Origin: Streptomyces sp. NRRL WC-3605
Lineage (GTDB): Bacteria; Actinomycetota; Actinomycetes; Streptomycetales; Streptomycetaceae
NCBI RefSeq assembly: GCF_001509795.1
Contig: NZ_LLZN01000002.1
Span: 1 to 64,000, forward strand
Reading direction: 5' to 3'
DNA: 64,000 nucleotides
A model generated the notes under the pieces. It did no database searches. It was given only the letters and a program-made list of their open reading frames with translations, and was not told the DNA's origin. A program made the translations under genes and the position numbers. Position 1 is the stretch's first letter, and the number at the start of each line of letters is the position of its first letter. This document shows positions 8,407 to 16,280 of the stretch, piece after piece.

Positions 8407-9135
8407 ATGACCACGCACAACGACGACGTGGACTGGGACCGCTGGCCGGTGGTCGACTACCTGGCGGAGAACTACCGTGAGGTGCACCCCTGCGACGCGG
8501 CGGTCATCGCGCATCACTCGGCGTTCTACCGCCGGCTGCCGCCCGGCTCCCTCGGCCGCTCGGTGGAGTTCGGCGCCGGACCGAACGTGTATCCGCTGAT
8601 CCTGGCCGCCGCGGCGAGCCGCCGGGTTGAGGCGGTGGAGGCGGGCGCGGGCAACGTGGCCTATCTGGAGCAGCAGATCCTGGACGGCCCCGACGCCAGC
8701 TGGCTGCCGTTCCACGAGCTGTGCCGCCGCCTGAATCCCGCCCTGCCCGCCACGCTGGCCGGGTCGCTGGCGCCGGTGCACGTGGTCCACGCCGACGTCC
8801 GTGAGCTGCCTCCCGGCCGGTACGACCTGGCCTCGATGCACTTCGTGGCGGAGGGCGCCACCGAGGACCGCGCCGAGTTCGCGGCGTTCTGCCGGACGTT
8901 CGTGGGGTGCGTGGCGCCGGGCGGGTATCTGGTGGCGGCGTTCATGGAGAACATGCCGACGTACCGGATCGGCCCGGCCTCACGCTGGCCGGGCTGCCCG
9001 GTGGACCCGGACATCGTCACGTCGGTGTTCGCGCCCCTCACCCGCGAGCTGGCGGTCACCCGTATCGACGCCGACCCGACGCTCCCGGACTACGGCGACT
9101 CGGGGATGGTGCTGCTGGCGGGGCGGGCGCGTTAG
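8407..9135 (+). CDS. NNMT/PNMT/TEMT-family SAM-dependent amine methyltransferase
   Basis: A 242-residue class I SAM methyltransferase. Motif I is VEFGAGPNVYPL near residue 57, the form seen in nicotinamide, phenylethanolamine and thioether methyltransferases (DIGSGPT.Y). The YLAENYR start, the acidic VHADVRELPP segment and the late VAPGGYLVAAFMENMPTYRIG stretch fit the same family, whose members methylate amines or related nucleophiles. The start codon is 7 bases after the stop of the oxoamine synthase fusion, so the two are almost certainly co-transcribed. Inference: it may N-methylate the alpha-amino ketone made by the fusion protein. Its 3' end overlaps the convergent acetyltransferase by 4 bases. 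Confidence 0.8.
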   Translation: MTTHNDDVDWDRWPVVDYLAENYREVHPCDAAVIAHHSAFYRRLPPGSLGRSVEFGAGPNVYPLILAAAASRRVEAVEAGAGNVAYLEQQILDGPDASWLPFHELCRRLNPALPATLAGSLAPVHVVHADVRELPPGRYDLASMHFVAEGATEDRAEFAAFCRTFVGCVAPGGYLVAAFMENMPTYRIGPASRWPGCPVDPDIVTSVFAPLTRELAVTRIDADPTLPDYGDSGMVLLAGRAR

Positions 9136-9989
9136 CCGAGCTCCAGGGTGGTCACGCCGAACACCCGCTCGTGGGCGTGGGGCCGGACGGGGCCGGTGTA
9201 CATGCGGGCCGTCTCGAACGACGGGGTGAAGCCGGCCGCCCGGACCAGAGCGATGCCGGCCGGGTTGGTCTCGGGTACGTCGACGGCGACCTCGCGGCCG
9301 CCGGTGTGGGCGGTCAGCGCGCCGAACAGGGCGCGGGCGTCCTCGGGGCCGTCGGCGAAGAGCGGGCCGACGCGCGGGCCGTCGTGTCCGGGCCGGACGA
9401 CGCCGTACCCGGTGACGCGGGTGCCGCGGCGGCGGACCACGGCGTGGTGGCCGGGCGCGCCGAGCCAGTGCCGCAGGAAGCGGGGCCGGTCGGCGGGGGT
9501 GCACAGCGTGTCGTACGCGGCGATGTCGGCGAAGTCCTCCGGCCGCACGGGGCGGACGCCCGCCGGTGCGGTGGCGGTGGTGGGGGCGACGCCGGTCCAG
9601 CGGGTGGTGCGGTGGGCGTGCACGAAGCCGGAGCGGCGGTAGTTGTCCTGCTGGGCGACGACGCCGTCGAGGCCGACGGTGCGGTTCCCGGCGTGGGCGA
9701 GCGCGGTGTTCCAGGTGGCCAGGCCGAACCCGCGGCCGCGCAGGCCGGGGCGGACCAGGTAGCAGCCGAGGAACGCGTAGTCGGGGCCGTAGGTGACGAC
9801 GGAGATCGCGGAGACGGGCTCGCCGTCGATCCGGCCGAGGAAGAAGCCGTCGGGGTCCTGGGCGAAGAACGCCGGTCCGTCGCCCGTCCCCGGGTTCCAG
9901 CCCTCGGCGGCGGCCCATCCGCTGATGACCGGCCAGTCGTCCGGTCCGGCCCGGCCGACGACGAGGTCCGTGGGGGCCACGAGGACCAT
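9132..9989 (-). CDS. GNAT acetyltransferase with C-terminal YitH/HolE-type domain
   Basis: A 285-residue two-part acetyltransferase. Residues about 9-140 form the first GNAT domain, with strand GCYLVRPGLRGRGFGLATW carrying the RGxGxG/A acetyl-CoA loop near residue 86. Residues about 145-280 form a second GNAT-like half of the YitH/HolE type (RPVRPEDFADIAAYDT start, VDVPETNPAGIALVRAAGF near the end). Members are cytosolic N-acetyltransferases of unknown substrate. ATG 9989 has GGAG about 8 bases upstream. It overlaps the convergent methyltransferase at its 3' end and shows no operon partner. Confidence 0.82.
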   Translation of the reverse strand: MVLVAPTDLVVGRAGPDDWPVISGWAAAEGWNPGTGDGPAFFAQDPDGFFLGRIDGEPVSAISVVTYGPDYAFLGCYLVRPGLRGRGFGLATWNTALAHAGNRTVGLDGVVAQQDNYRRSGFVHAHRTTRWTGVAPTTATAPAGVRPVRPEDFADIAAYDTLCTPADRPRFLRHWLGAPGHHAVVRRRGTRVTGYGVVRPGHDGPRVGPLFADGPEDARALFGALTAHTGGREVAVDVPETNPAGIALVRAAGFTPSFETARMYTGPVRPHAHERVFGVTTLELG

Positions 9990-10124
9990 GGGGCGCTCCG
10001 TTCCGTCAGGGTGCGGTCACGCGGCATCCTCGCGGACGGACCGGTGGGCGGTCACGACATGATCGAGCCGTTGCCGGGACGGCGGCACCTCGGGCATACA
10101 CGTGTTCGGATGCCCGGACGCACG

Positions 10125-10162
10125 GAAGGCCCCACCTCTCGTGTCCAGCGGGTGGGGCCTTC
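10125..10162. terminator. Terminator after the chaplin gene
   Basis: GAAGGCCCCACC at 10125-10136 pairs perfectly with GGTGGGGCCTTC at 10151-10162 around a 14-base loop. It lies 21 bases beyond the chaplin stop on the minus strand and separates it from the acetyltransferase promoter region. Confidence 0.8.
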
Positions 10163-10183
10163 ACGCGATGCCTGACGACGAGG

Positions 10184-10867
10184 TCAGCGCACCGCCTGGG
10201 TACGGAACCGCCGGTAGAGGACGGCACCGCCCAGAACGAGCGCCGTGGCGCCCGCGGCGAGGGACGCGGTCGCGTCCGCGCCCGTGTGGGCGAGGACCGC
10301 TCCGGCCTCGTGCGGCACGTGCGCGGGCGGCATCGACCGCGGCTCGGGAGCCGTCGGCTTCGCCTTCTCGGGCGCCGGCAGCGTGGTGACGGGCGTCTCC
10401 TCACCGGAGACGTTCGCCGACTCGTTCTCGATCGCGGCGTTGCCGGCACCGATCACGTTCACGCTGTTGCCGGTGACGTTGACCGGCACGTGCACCGGCA
10501 GCTGAATGACGTTGCCGGACCCGAGGCCGCCGGACTCCGTCGAGACGCCCTCCGCCTTCGACCCGCTCACGGAGGACGTGGCGGACGTGCTGTCCTCCTC
10601 CTTCTTGCTGTCGCTCTTGGCGCCCGCGTCCTCGTTGACACACTTGTTGCCCACGGTGGGGTTCAGCAGCCCCACCACGTTCACGGTGTTCCCGCACACG
10701 TTCACCGGCACGTGCACCGGAACCTGGACGGTGTTCCCGGAGAGCACTCCGGGCGAGTCGGCCGCGGCACCGTCCGCCGCGGAGTCGGCGTAAGCCGGGA
10801 ACGTCACGGCCATCGCGCCCGAGGCGGCAGCGATGGCGATCACACCGTTTCGGGTAACCCGTCTCAT
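10184..10867 (-). CDS. Long chaplin, cell-wall anchored, with two chaplin domains
   Basis: A 227-residue secreted surface protein of the ChpA/B/C class. Chaplins self-assemble into amyloid-like films that make aerial hyphae and spores hydrophobic. A signal peptide spans about residues 1-27. Chaplin domain 1 (about 38-79) has VPVHVPVNVCGNTVNVVG and the usual pair of cysteines. Domain 2 (about 112-152) has PVHVPVNVTGNSVNVIG but no cysteine. A Ser/Lys/Glu-rich linker separates them and a Pro-rich wall-spanning segment follows. LAHTG at 192-196 is a class E sortase signal, followed by a hydrophobic helix and an RRFR tail. AGGGA precedes ATG 10867. The gene is monocistronic and terminated at 10125-10162. 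Confidence 0.92.
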   Translation of the reverse strand: MRRVTRNGVIAIAAASGAMAVTFPAYADSAADGAAADSPGVLSGNTVQVPVHVPVNVCGNTVNVVGLLNPTVGNKCVNEDAGAKSDSKKEEDSTSATSSVSGSKAEGVSTESGGLGSGNVIQLPVHVPVNVTGNSVNVIGAGNAAIENESANVSGEETPVTTLPAPEKAKPTAPEPRSMPPAHVPHEAGAVLAHTGADATASLAAGATALVLGGAVLYRRFRTQAVR

Positions 10868-10941
10868 AGGGTCCCTGCCTTCCAGACATGGTCACGAGCA
10901 CTCGCCCGCACCGGATAAAACGCGAGCGATCCATCCGAGTT

Positions 10942-10957
10942 ATGGCTTATCGGCCAT
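10942..10957. promoter_or_regulatory. Inverted repeat in the chaplin upstream region
   Basis: ATGGC-TTATCG-GCCAT lies 75 bases upstream of the chaplin start, in an AT-richer stretch that should hold its promoter. It could be a developmental regulator site. I could not recognise a convincing sigma-BldN promoter by eye. Confidence 0.3.
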
Positions 10958-11136
10958 TCACCCCATCGAGTGCGGGGTTGTCGAACTAGGGGTAAAAAGT
11001 CCGATCACTGCACATGTCGCCCGGTCGGCGGTGGTCCCTGTCCGCCGTTCGTGCGGAGGCGTCCGTTCCGGGTGCCGCTTATCGTGAGCCGAGGACGCCG
11101 CTTCCCGGCCCGCGACGGGCGTCCCTGGAGGCTTCG

Positions 11137-12720
11137 ATGCCGGCAAAGCTGTCAACGCGCCCCACCCTGTGGCGCGGCGCCGCCGTCACCTGCGCGGTCG
11201 GACTGGCCGTGGTCGGCACCGGTCTGCCGACGGGCAGGCCGTCCGAGTCCGCCGTGTCCCGCTTCTACGACCAGAAGGTGGCCTGGGGCAAGTGTCCTGG
11301 CGAGGGCATGCCCAAGGACATGCAGTGCGGCAAGGTCACCGTGCCGCTCGACTACGGCCACCCCCGCGACGGGACACTCGAACTGGCGCTCGCCCGTTAT
11401 CGAGCGACCGGCGACCGGAAGGGTTCGGTGCTGGTCAACTTCGGCGGGCCGGGCGGCGCCGGCGTGCCCGAGTTCGCGGGTGCGGGCAAGGAGTTCATGA
11501 GTCTCACGGACGACTACGACATCGTGACGTTCGATCCGCGCGGGGTCGGCCGCTCCTCACCGGTCAGCTGCGGGGACGGCAAGGAGCAGATCGACCTCCC
11601 GGACGACCCGGCGGAGGTCCGGCGCGATCCACGGGCCGTCCTCGACGGGCTCCGCGAGGCGGCCGCCGCCTGCGCCCGGCACTCGGGCCCGGTCCTGCCG
11701 CACATAGGCACCGTCGACGCCTCGCGCGACCTGGACGTGATGCGCGCGGCGCTCGGCGACAAGAAGCTCAACTACCTCGGGTTCTCCTACGGGACGCGGC
11801 TCGGCGCGGTGTACGCCGCCCAGTTCCCGGACAAGGTCGGCCGGTTGGTGCTGGACGGTGTGGACACGCTGACGGAGCCGCTGACCGAGCAGGGGGTGGC
11901 AGGCGCCGAGGGGCAGCAGAAGGCGCTGGACGAGTTCACCGACTGGTGCGCCGAGGACGTGGCGTGCCCGTTCGGGCAGGACGCGCGCCAGGCCCGCAGA
12001 TACGTCGTGATGCTCGTCGACTCGCTGGACAAGGACCCGGTGCCCTCGGTCTTCGGCGAGCCGTTCACCGGGCAGGACCTGGTCGCCGCGATCAGCAGCG
12101 CGCTGTACAGCAAGGAGCTGTGGCCCACCCTGGAGCGCGCCCTCGCCACGCTGGTCGAGGACGGCAGCACGCACGCCATCGAGGCGTTCGCCGGCGGCGG
12201 GGGCTCCCCCGTGCGGCGGGCGAAGGCCGGCGACCGCGACGGCGGCCTGGTCGACGCGGAGGACGTCCCGCTCGACAACCCCGCCGCGGCCATGATGGCG
12301 ATCAACTGCGCCGACGACCCGGACCGTCCCACCGGCCGGCAGATCGTCGGCGGCCTGGACCGGCTGCGCGCCCGGTACGAGGAGGCCTCCCCGGTCTTCG
12401 GCCGGCAGCGGCTGACCGAGGTGCTGATGTGCTACGGCCGCCCCGCGGGCACGGATTTCATCCGCGAGGACGTCAAGGACCTGGACACACCGAAGGTGCT
12501 GCTCGTGGGCACCCGCGGCGACCCGGCGACGCCGTACCGCTGGACCATGGAGACGGCGCGACGGCTCGGCTCCGCCGCCGTGGTGCTGGACAACAAGGGC
12601 AGCGGGCACACCGGTTACGCCTCCTCCAAGTGCGTGCACGGCACGGTCGACGCGTTCCTGCTGTACGGCACGCTGCCGCCCGACGGCAGTTCGTGCGCGC
12701 CCGACGAGGACCGGCGGTAG
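11137..12720 (+). CDS. Secreted alpha/beta hydrolase, TAP-like (tripeptidyl aminopeptidase family)
   Basis: A 527-residue exported serine hydrolase of the Streptomyces TAP/SlpD/SlpE family, which removes short peptides from protein N termini. An N-terminal signal (Lys/Arg then a hydrophobic stretch to about residue 32) precedes the hydrolase fold. Seen are the oxyanion segment NFGGPGGAG, DPRGVGRS, nucleophile Ser217 in GFSYG, the late Asp in GTRGDPATPY and His in GSGHTGY, completing the triad. The TAP-like C-terminal domain includes paired Cys residues (SKCVHG and SSCAPD). ATG 11137 with GGAGG 5 bases upstream is preferred over the longer open frame. The exact peptide specificity is unknown. 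Confidence 0.85.
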   Translation: MPAKLSTRPTLWRGAAVTCAVGLAVVGTGLPTGRPSESAVSRFYDQKVAWGKCPGEGMPKDMQCGKVTVPLDYGHPRDGTLELALARYRATGDRKGSVLVNFGGPGGAGVPEFAGAGKEFMSLTDDYDIVTFDPRGVGRSSPVSCGDGKEQIDLPDDPAEVRRDPRAVLDGLREAAAACARHSGPVLPHIGTVDASRDLDVMRAALGDKKLNYLGFSYGTRLGAVYAAQFPDKVGRLVLDGVDTLTEPLTEQGVAGAEGQQKALDEFTDWCAEDVACPFGQDARQARRYVVMLVDSLDKDPVPSVFGEPFTGQDLVAAISSALYSKELWPTLERALATLVEDGSTHAIEAFAGGGGSPVRRAKAGDRDGGLVDAEDVPLDNPAAAMMAINCADDPDRPTGRQIVGGLDRLRARYEEASPVFGRQRLTEVLMCYGRPAGTDFIREDVKDLDTPKVLLVGTRGDPATPYRWTMETARRLGSAAVVLDNKGSGHTGYASSKCVHGTVDAFLLYGTLPPDGSSCAPDEDRR

Positions 12721-12772
12721 TCCCGCGACCAGGTGAGAGATTGCCCCAAATGCCCTAAAGGCGAATCGGTCC

Positions 12773-12784
12773 TATCGTCGTCTT
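12773..12784 (+). promoter_or_regulatory. Possible leaderless -10 before the baeRF gene
   Basis: TATCGT at 12773-12778 lies six bases before ATG 12785 and no Shine-Dalgarno is present, the same arrangement as upstream of the 4032 gene. This suggests a leaderless transcript. No clear -35 at the right spacing was found. Confidence 0.35.
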
Positions 12785-13882
12785 ATGGAGCACGCACTGA
12801 GTCCCACGACCCTGTCCGAGCTGCGGCGCCCGCGCCCCTACCCGGCCGTGTCCGTGCTGACGCCCACCCATCGCCGCGAGCCCTACCGGGCCCAGGACCA
12901 GGTCCGGCTGCGCAATGTCGTGGCCGAGGCCAAGAAGCAGCTGGAGACCGATCCGTCGGTGACCCGGGAGCGCCGGGCGGCGGTCGAGAGGGAACTCGAC
13001 CAGGCCCTCGCCGAAGTGGACCTCACCTACGCCGAGGACGGCCTGGTGATCTTCGCGGCCCCCGGCGAGCACCAGGTGTGGTCGCTCGCCCGTACCGTGC
13101 CCGAGCGCGTGGTGCTCTCGGACACCTTCCTCACCCGCAACCTCGTCTCCGCGCAGGCCGCCGAACGTCCGTACTGGGTCTGCTCGGTCGCCGCCGACCG
13201 CGCCACCCTGTGGACCGGCACCCTGGACCGCATCACCGAGGCCAGGACCGGGGGCTTTCCCCTCACCCGGCGCCCGGAGAACTTCGACGCCGAACGGCGC
13301 GAGCGGATCGGGGACACGCCGAGCACCTTCCGCGACGAGGACACCCGGCACTTCCTCAAGGAGGCCGACTCCGCGCTCAGCGCCATCGTGCGGCGCCACC
13401 CCCGGCGCCTGTACGTCACCGGCGAACCGGCGGCGCTGTCCCTGCTGGACGAGATCGGCGGCGCCGCGAAGCTCGCCGTGCACATCCCGCACGGCGGTCT
13501 GGCGCACGGCACGCGGGACGCGGTGTGGCAGGCGGTCGCGCCCCGGATCACCGCCGACCTGCGGGAGAGCACCGACGAGGTGATGCGTGAACTCGTCGCG
13601 GCCCGGGGGCGCAAGGCGTACGCGGCCGGTGTCGACGAGGTCTGGCGCAGCGCCCGGGAGGGCCGGGTGCGGCTGCTGGCCGTCGAGGAGAACTTCCGTA
13701 TGACGGTGCGCGGCGACGAGGGCGACCATCTGGTCCCGGCGGCCAGCGGCGAACTCGACGCCCGCGAGGACATCGTGGACGAGATCGTCGAGCAGTGCCT
13801 GGAGACCGGCGCCGACGTCCGGTTCGTCCCGGACGGCACCCTGGACGACGCCGAACGGATCGCGGGCGTGCTGCGCTACTGA
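12785..13882 (+). CDS. baeRF-type (bacterial eRF1-like) protein
   Basis: A 365-residue cytosolic protein matching the bacterial/archaeal eRF1-related (baeRF) group in layout: an N-terminal domain starting with YPAVSVLTPTHRREPY, a central domain (GLVIFAAPGEHQVWSLARTVPERVVLSDTF), then an RNase H-like region with RRLYVTGEPAALSLLDEIGG and a C-terminal segment VDEIVEQCLETGADVRFVPDGTLDDAERIAGVLRY, typical of an L7Ae/eRF1 domain 3 fold. Such proteins are proposed to act at ribosomes or in RNA quality control, but none is well characterised in Streptomyces. A terminator hairpin follows at 13911-13945. Confidence 0.65.
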   Translation: MEHALSPTTLSELRRPRPYPAVSVLTPTHRREPYRAQDQVRLRNVVAEAKKQLETDPSVTRERRAAVERELDQALAEVDLTYAEDGLVIFAAPGEHQVWSLARTVPERVVLSDTFLTRNLVSAQAAERPYWVCSVAADRATLWTGTLDRITEARTGGFPLTRRPENFDAERRERIGDTPSTFRDEDTRHFLKEADSALSAIVRRHPRRLYVTGEPAALSLLDEIGGAAKLAVHIPHGGLAHGTRDAVWQAVAPRITADLRESTDEVMRELVAARGRKAYAAGVDEVWRSAREGRVRLLAVEENFRMTVRGDEGDHLVPAASGELDAREDIVDEIVEQCLETGADVRFVPDGTLDDAERIAGVLRY

Positions 13883-13910
13883 CGATGACGATGACGAGGG
13901 ACGAGGGGGC

Positions 13911-13945
13911 GACGAGGAGGTACGGCCGCGGTCGGCCTCCTCGTC
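13911..13945. terminator. Bidirectional terminator between convergent genes
   Basis: GACGAGGAGG at 13911-13920 pairs perfectly with CCTCCTCGTC at 13936-13945. It lies between the convergent baeRF gene (ends 13882) and the SsgA-like gene (ends 14002). Confidence 0.75.
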
Positions 13946-14001
13946 GTGCCACCCCCAGGACGTGTCTCGCGTCGCGGGCCTGACGGGACCTGCGCCCTGG
14001 G

Positions 14002-14415
14002 TCACACGCCGCCGAAGAGCGCGCCCAGGCCGCGTTCCACGGCCTCACCCAGGTCCTCCTCGCCCGGCGCGACCACGGCGCACGTCCGCAGCAGGAAGCG
14101 CTCGAGGGCGGGCGTGTCGAACTGGAGGAGCGCCATGCCGTGCGGGGAGTGCAGTTCGACGACCGTGCGCTCGCGGCCGCAGGGCCACACGCGCACGTCG
14201 CCGTCCCCGGCCGGCCCGCGCAGACCGGCGTCCAGCAGTCCACGGGCGAACGTCCACACGGCGCCCCGGCCGTCGAGGGAGACCTCGCCCGGAAAGTCGA
14301 GATGCACCGCGAGCGGGTCCGAGGACCGGTACCGCAGCGTGGCGGGGACGGGGAGTTCGCGCTCCTCGCCGGTGATCAGACGGGCGCGGGCGGGTTGCTC
14401 CAGGGCGATCTCCAT
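14002..14415 (-). CDS. SsgA-like sporulation/cell-division protein (SALP)
   Basis: A 137-residue member of the SsgA-like proteins, found only in morphologically complex actinobacteria, where they steer septum placement, FtsZ recruitment and peptidoglycan remodelling during sporulation. Recognisable SALP features are LPVPATLRYRSSDPLAVHLDF (residues about 24-45), WTFARGLLDAGLRGPAGDGDVRVWP (about 55-80), and LERFLLRT near 107. It is more divergent than SsgB, so it is assigned to the family rather than a named member. ATG 14415 is preferred over GTG 14421 because GGAG lies 8 bases upstream of it. It is divergent from a PAS-PP2C gene across a 424-bp region with candidate BldD- and CRP-like sites. 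Confidence 0.85.
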   Translation of the reverse strand: MEIALEQPARARLITGEERELPVPATLRYRSSDPLAVHLDFPGEVSLDGRGAVWTFARGLLDAGLRGPAGDGDVRVWPCGRERTVVELHSPHGMALLQFDTPALERFLLRTCAVVAPGEEDLGEAVERGLGALFGGV

Positions 14416-14439
14416 GGACACTCTCCCCGTGTCGGCGGC

Positions 14440-14479
14440 GGTGATTTTTGCGGCTTGCTTTTAGGACCCCGCAATCACC
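14440..14479. promoter_or_regulatory. BldD-like paired half-sites
   Basis: GGTGATT (14440-14446) and AATCACC (14473-14479) form a perfect inverted pair 33 bases apart, about three helical turns, directly upstream of the SsgA-like gene. BldD sites follow AGTGA-Nm-TCACC with a variable spacer, and both half-sites here read TCACC. The regulator is inferred. Confidence 0.35.
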
Positions 14480-14510
14480 TTTCGCATGACACCTGTGCGC
14501 GGATTCTTTT

Positions 14511-14526
14511 TGTGAGCTGCATCACG
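14511..14526. promoter_or_regulatory. CRP-like palindrome
   Basis: TGTGA-GCTGCA-TCACG matches the classical CRP/FNR-family site TGTGA-N6-TCACA in nine of ten fixed positions. It lies between the divergent SsgA-like and PAS-PP2C genes. Streptomyces Crp influences germination and secondary metabolism; its involvement here is an inference. Confidence 0.4.
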
Positions 14527-14839
14527 CCGGTGAAGGCGCAACCATCCGGCACACGGCCGCCACCCGTATCGCTAGAACACGTGACCGTCGAACACGCGCA
14601 TGAACCTCGTGCGACGACCCCGACGGCCCCCCACATCACGTACGCCGCATACGACATGCCCCTCCCGGGCACGTACACCATGCGTACCGCATGACCTGTT
14701 CCTGAAGACTCTGGCATATGCCGGACGCACCACCGCATCGGGTGTTGCCAAATCCCTTACGGGGCGTCGCGGGCTGTGCGACAGTCGTAACGGTCCCTCC
14801 GTCGTTCCTGGTCGTACCGTCCCCTCATCGGAGAGCGTC

Positions 14840-16222
14840 ATGCCGCCCCATGTCTCCGCGGACCGCCCCGCCGCACAGCCACCCGGACCCGGTCCGGTCG
14901 ACGCGCTGATCTCGCAGACGCGACGGCTCAAGGGCGAGGTGGACGCCGTGCGGCGGGACACCCCGAGCGACGCCTCCGGCCCCCGCGAGCGCTGGCAGCG
15001 CGCCCTGTGCGACCTGGCCCTGCACCAACTCGACGACTTGGACGCGCATCTGGCCCAGCTGCGGGACGGCCCCGCCCAGGCGCCCCGGCCCGACGCGGTG
15101 CTCAGCCGGGTCGGCAGCGCCGAGTGGAACCTGCTGACGGACGAGGCGAGCTGGTCCGGCGAGCTGTACCAGATCCTCGGCCGGGATCCGGCCGCGCCGC
15201 CGCTGACGCTCGACGAACTGCCGTCCCTGGTGCACGACGAGGACCGCCGCCGGCTCACCACGATGGTCACGGCCTGCCTGATCGACGCCCAGCCGATCGA
15301 CGGGGAGTTCCGGATCGTCCGGCCGGACGGGCAGGCGCGGACCGTGCACATGATGGGCGAGCCCGTGCTCGACGCCGACGGCGCCGCGGCCTCCATGTGG
15401 GCCGTGCTCCGGGACGTCAGCGAGGTCCGCCGCCGCCGGCACACGGTCAGCGAGACCCGTGACGCGCTCCCCGGGACCCGGCGTCCCGCGCAGGGGGAGC
15501 ACCGCCTCGCGGCCGGGGCGCGCGAGACGGTACCGCCGCCGTGGGGGGCCTCCCTGAACCCGGCCCGGCGCGAGCCCGGCACGCTGGACGTCGCGGCGCA
15601 CCGGCTGTCGTCTCCCGCCGGCACACCGATCGGGGTCGACTGGTACGACTCGCTCGAACTGCCGGACGGGGCCGCGCTGTTGAGCGTCGGCGACCTCACC
15701 GGTCACGACGTCGCCGCGGCCTCGGGCACGGCGACGCTGCTGGGCGCCGTACGCGGCATGGCGATGGCCGGGACCCAGCCGGGACAGCTGCTCTCCTGGC
15801 TGGGCCAACTGCTCGACACCGGTGACCAGCCGGCCCTCGGCAGCGCCGTGTGCTGCCGCTACCGGCCCGCCACCCGCACGCTCACCTGGGCGAGGGCCGG
15901 ACACCCCGCCCCGCTGCTGTTCCGCGGCGGCACCGGGCGCAGGCTGGACTCCCCCTGCGGGCCCCTGCTCGGGTCGACCCCGGGTGTCGGCTACGGCGAC
16001 GCCGAGGAGGCCCTCCAGGCGGGCGACCTGATCGTGCTGCACACCGACGGACTGCTGCCGGGGCACGACGACATGGACGCCTCGCGCCGGCTCCTCGACC
16101 TCGCCCCCCGCTTCGTCGAGGCGGGCACCGCACAGGACTGCGTGCGGCTGGTCGCCGAGGAGTTCGGTGACAGGGAGCACCAGGGCGGCGCCTGCGTGCT
16201 CGTGGCCAGGGTGACGGCCTAG
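14840..16222 (+). CDS. PAS domain and PP2C/SpoIIE-type serine phosphatase
   Basis: A 460-residue signalling phosphatase. The first 90 residues are helical (possible coiled coil). A PAS fold follows at about 92-205 (SAEWNLLTDEASWSGELYQILG, then FRIVRPDGQARTVHMMGEP). The PP2C_SIG/SpoIIE domain covers about 250-455, with VDWYDSLELPDGAALLSVGDLTGHDVAAA carrying the metal-binding Asp of GDLTGHD, ARAGHPAPLL and LHTDGL. In Streptomyces such enzymes commonly dephosphorylate anti-anti-sigma factors. Length fits. ATG 14840 with GGAGAG upstream was chosen over an earlier open-frame start. There is no anti-sigma partner adjacent, so its target is unknown. Confidence 0.85.
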   Translation: MPPHVSADRPAAQPPGPGPVDALISQTRRLKGEVDAVRRDTPSDASGPRERWQRALCDLALHQLDDLDAHLAQLRDGPAQAPRPDAVLSRVGSAEWNLLTDEASWSGELYQILGRDPAAPPLTLDELPSLVHDEDRRRLTTMVTACLIDAQPIDGEFRIVRPDGQARTVHMMGEPVLDADGAAASMWAVLRDVSEVRRRRHTVSETRDALPGTRRPAQGEHRLAAGARETVPPPWGASLNPARREPGTLDVAAHRLSSPAGTPIGVDWYDSLELPDGAALLSVGDLTGHDVAAASGTATLLGAVRGMAMAGTQPGQLLSWLGQLLDTGDQPALGSAVCCRYRPATRTLTWARAGHPAPLLFRGGTGRRLDSPCGPLLGSTPGVGYGDAEEALQAGDLIVLHTDGLLPGHDDMDASRRLLDLAPRFVEAGTAQDCVRLVAEEFGDREHQGGACVLVARVTA

Positions 16223-16244
16223 CCGTCACAAAGACGGCCGTCAC
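16211..16244. terminator. Possible terminator overlapping the PP2C stop codon
   Basis: GTGACGGCC at 16211-16219 pairs with GGCCGTCAC at 16236-16244 around a 16-base loop that can itself form a small stem. It lies between convergent genes, with the left arm inside the last codons of the phosphatase gene. Confidence 0.45.
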
Positions 16245-16280
16245 GGAGACGGACCGCGCACTCCGAGCGCACGCTCCTGC

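Larger units (their letters stand above)
14416..14839. other. 424-bp divergent intergenic region
   Basis: This lies between the SsgA-like and PAS-PP2C genes. It contains no convincing gene and is relatively rich in A/T near its left end. It holds the two candidate regulatory sites listed separately (14440-14479 and 14511-14526). The remainder shows no structure I can interpret. Confidence 0.6.

Noticed and set aside
3357..8420. Very long open frame on the minus strand opposite the deaminase and fusion genes
   Set aside because: It is the usual antisense shadow in G+C-rich DNA; its translation lacks any domain and is low-complexity.
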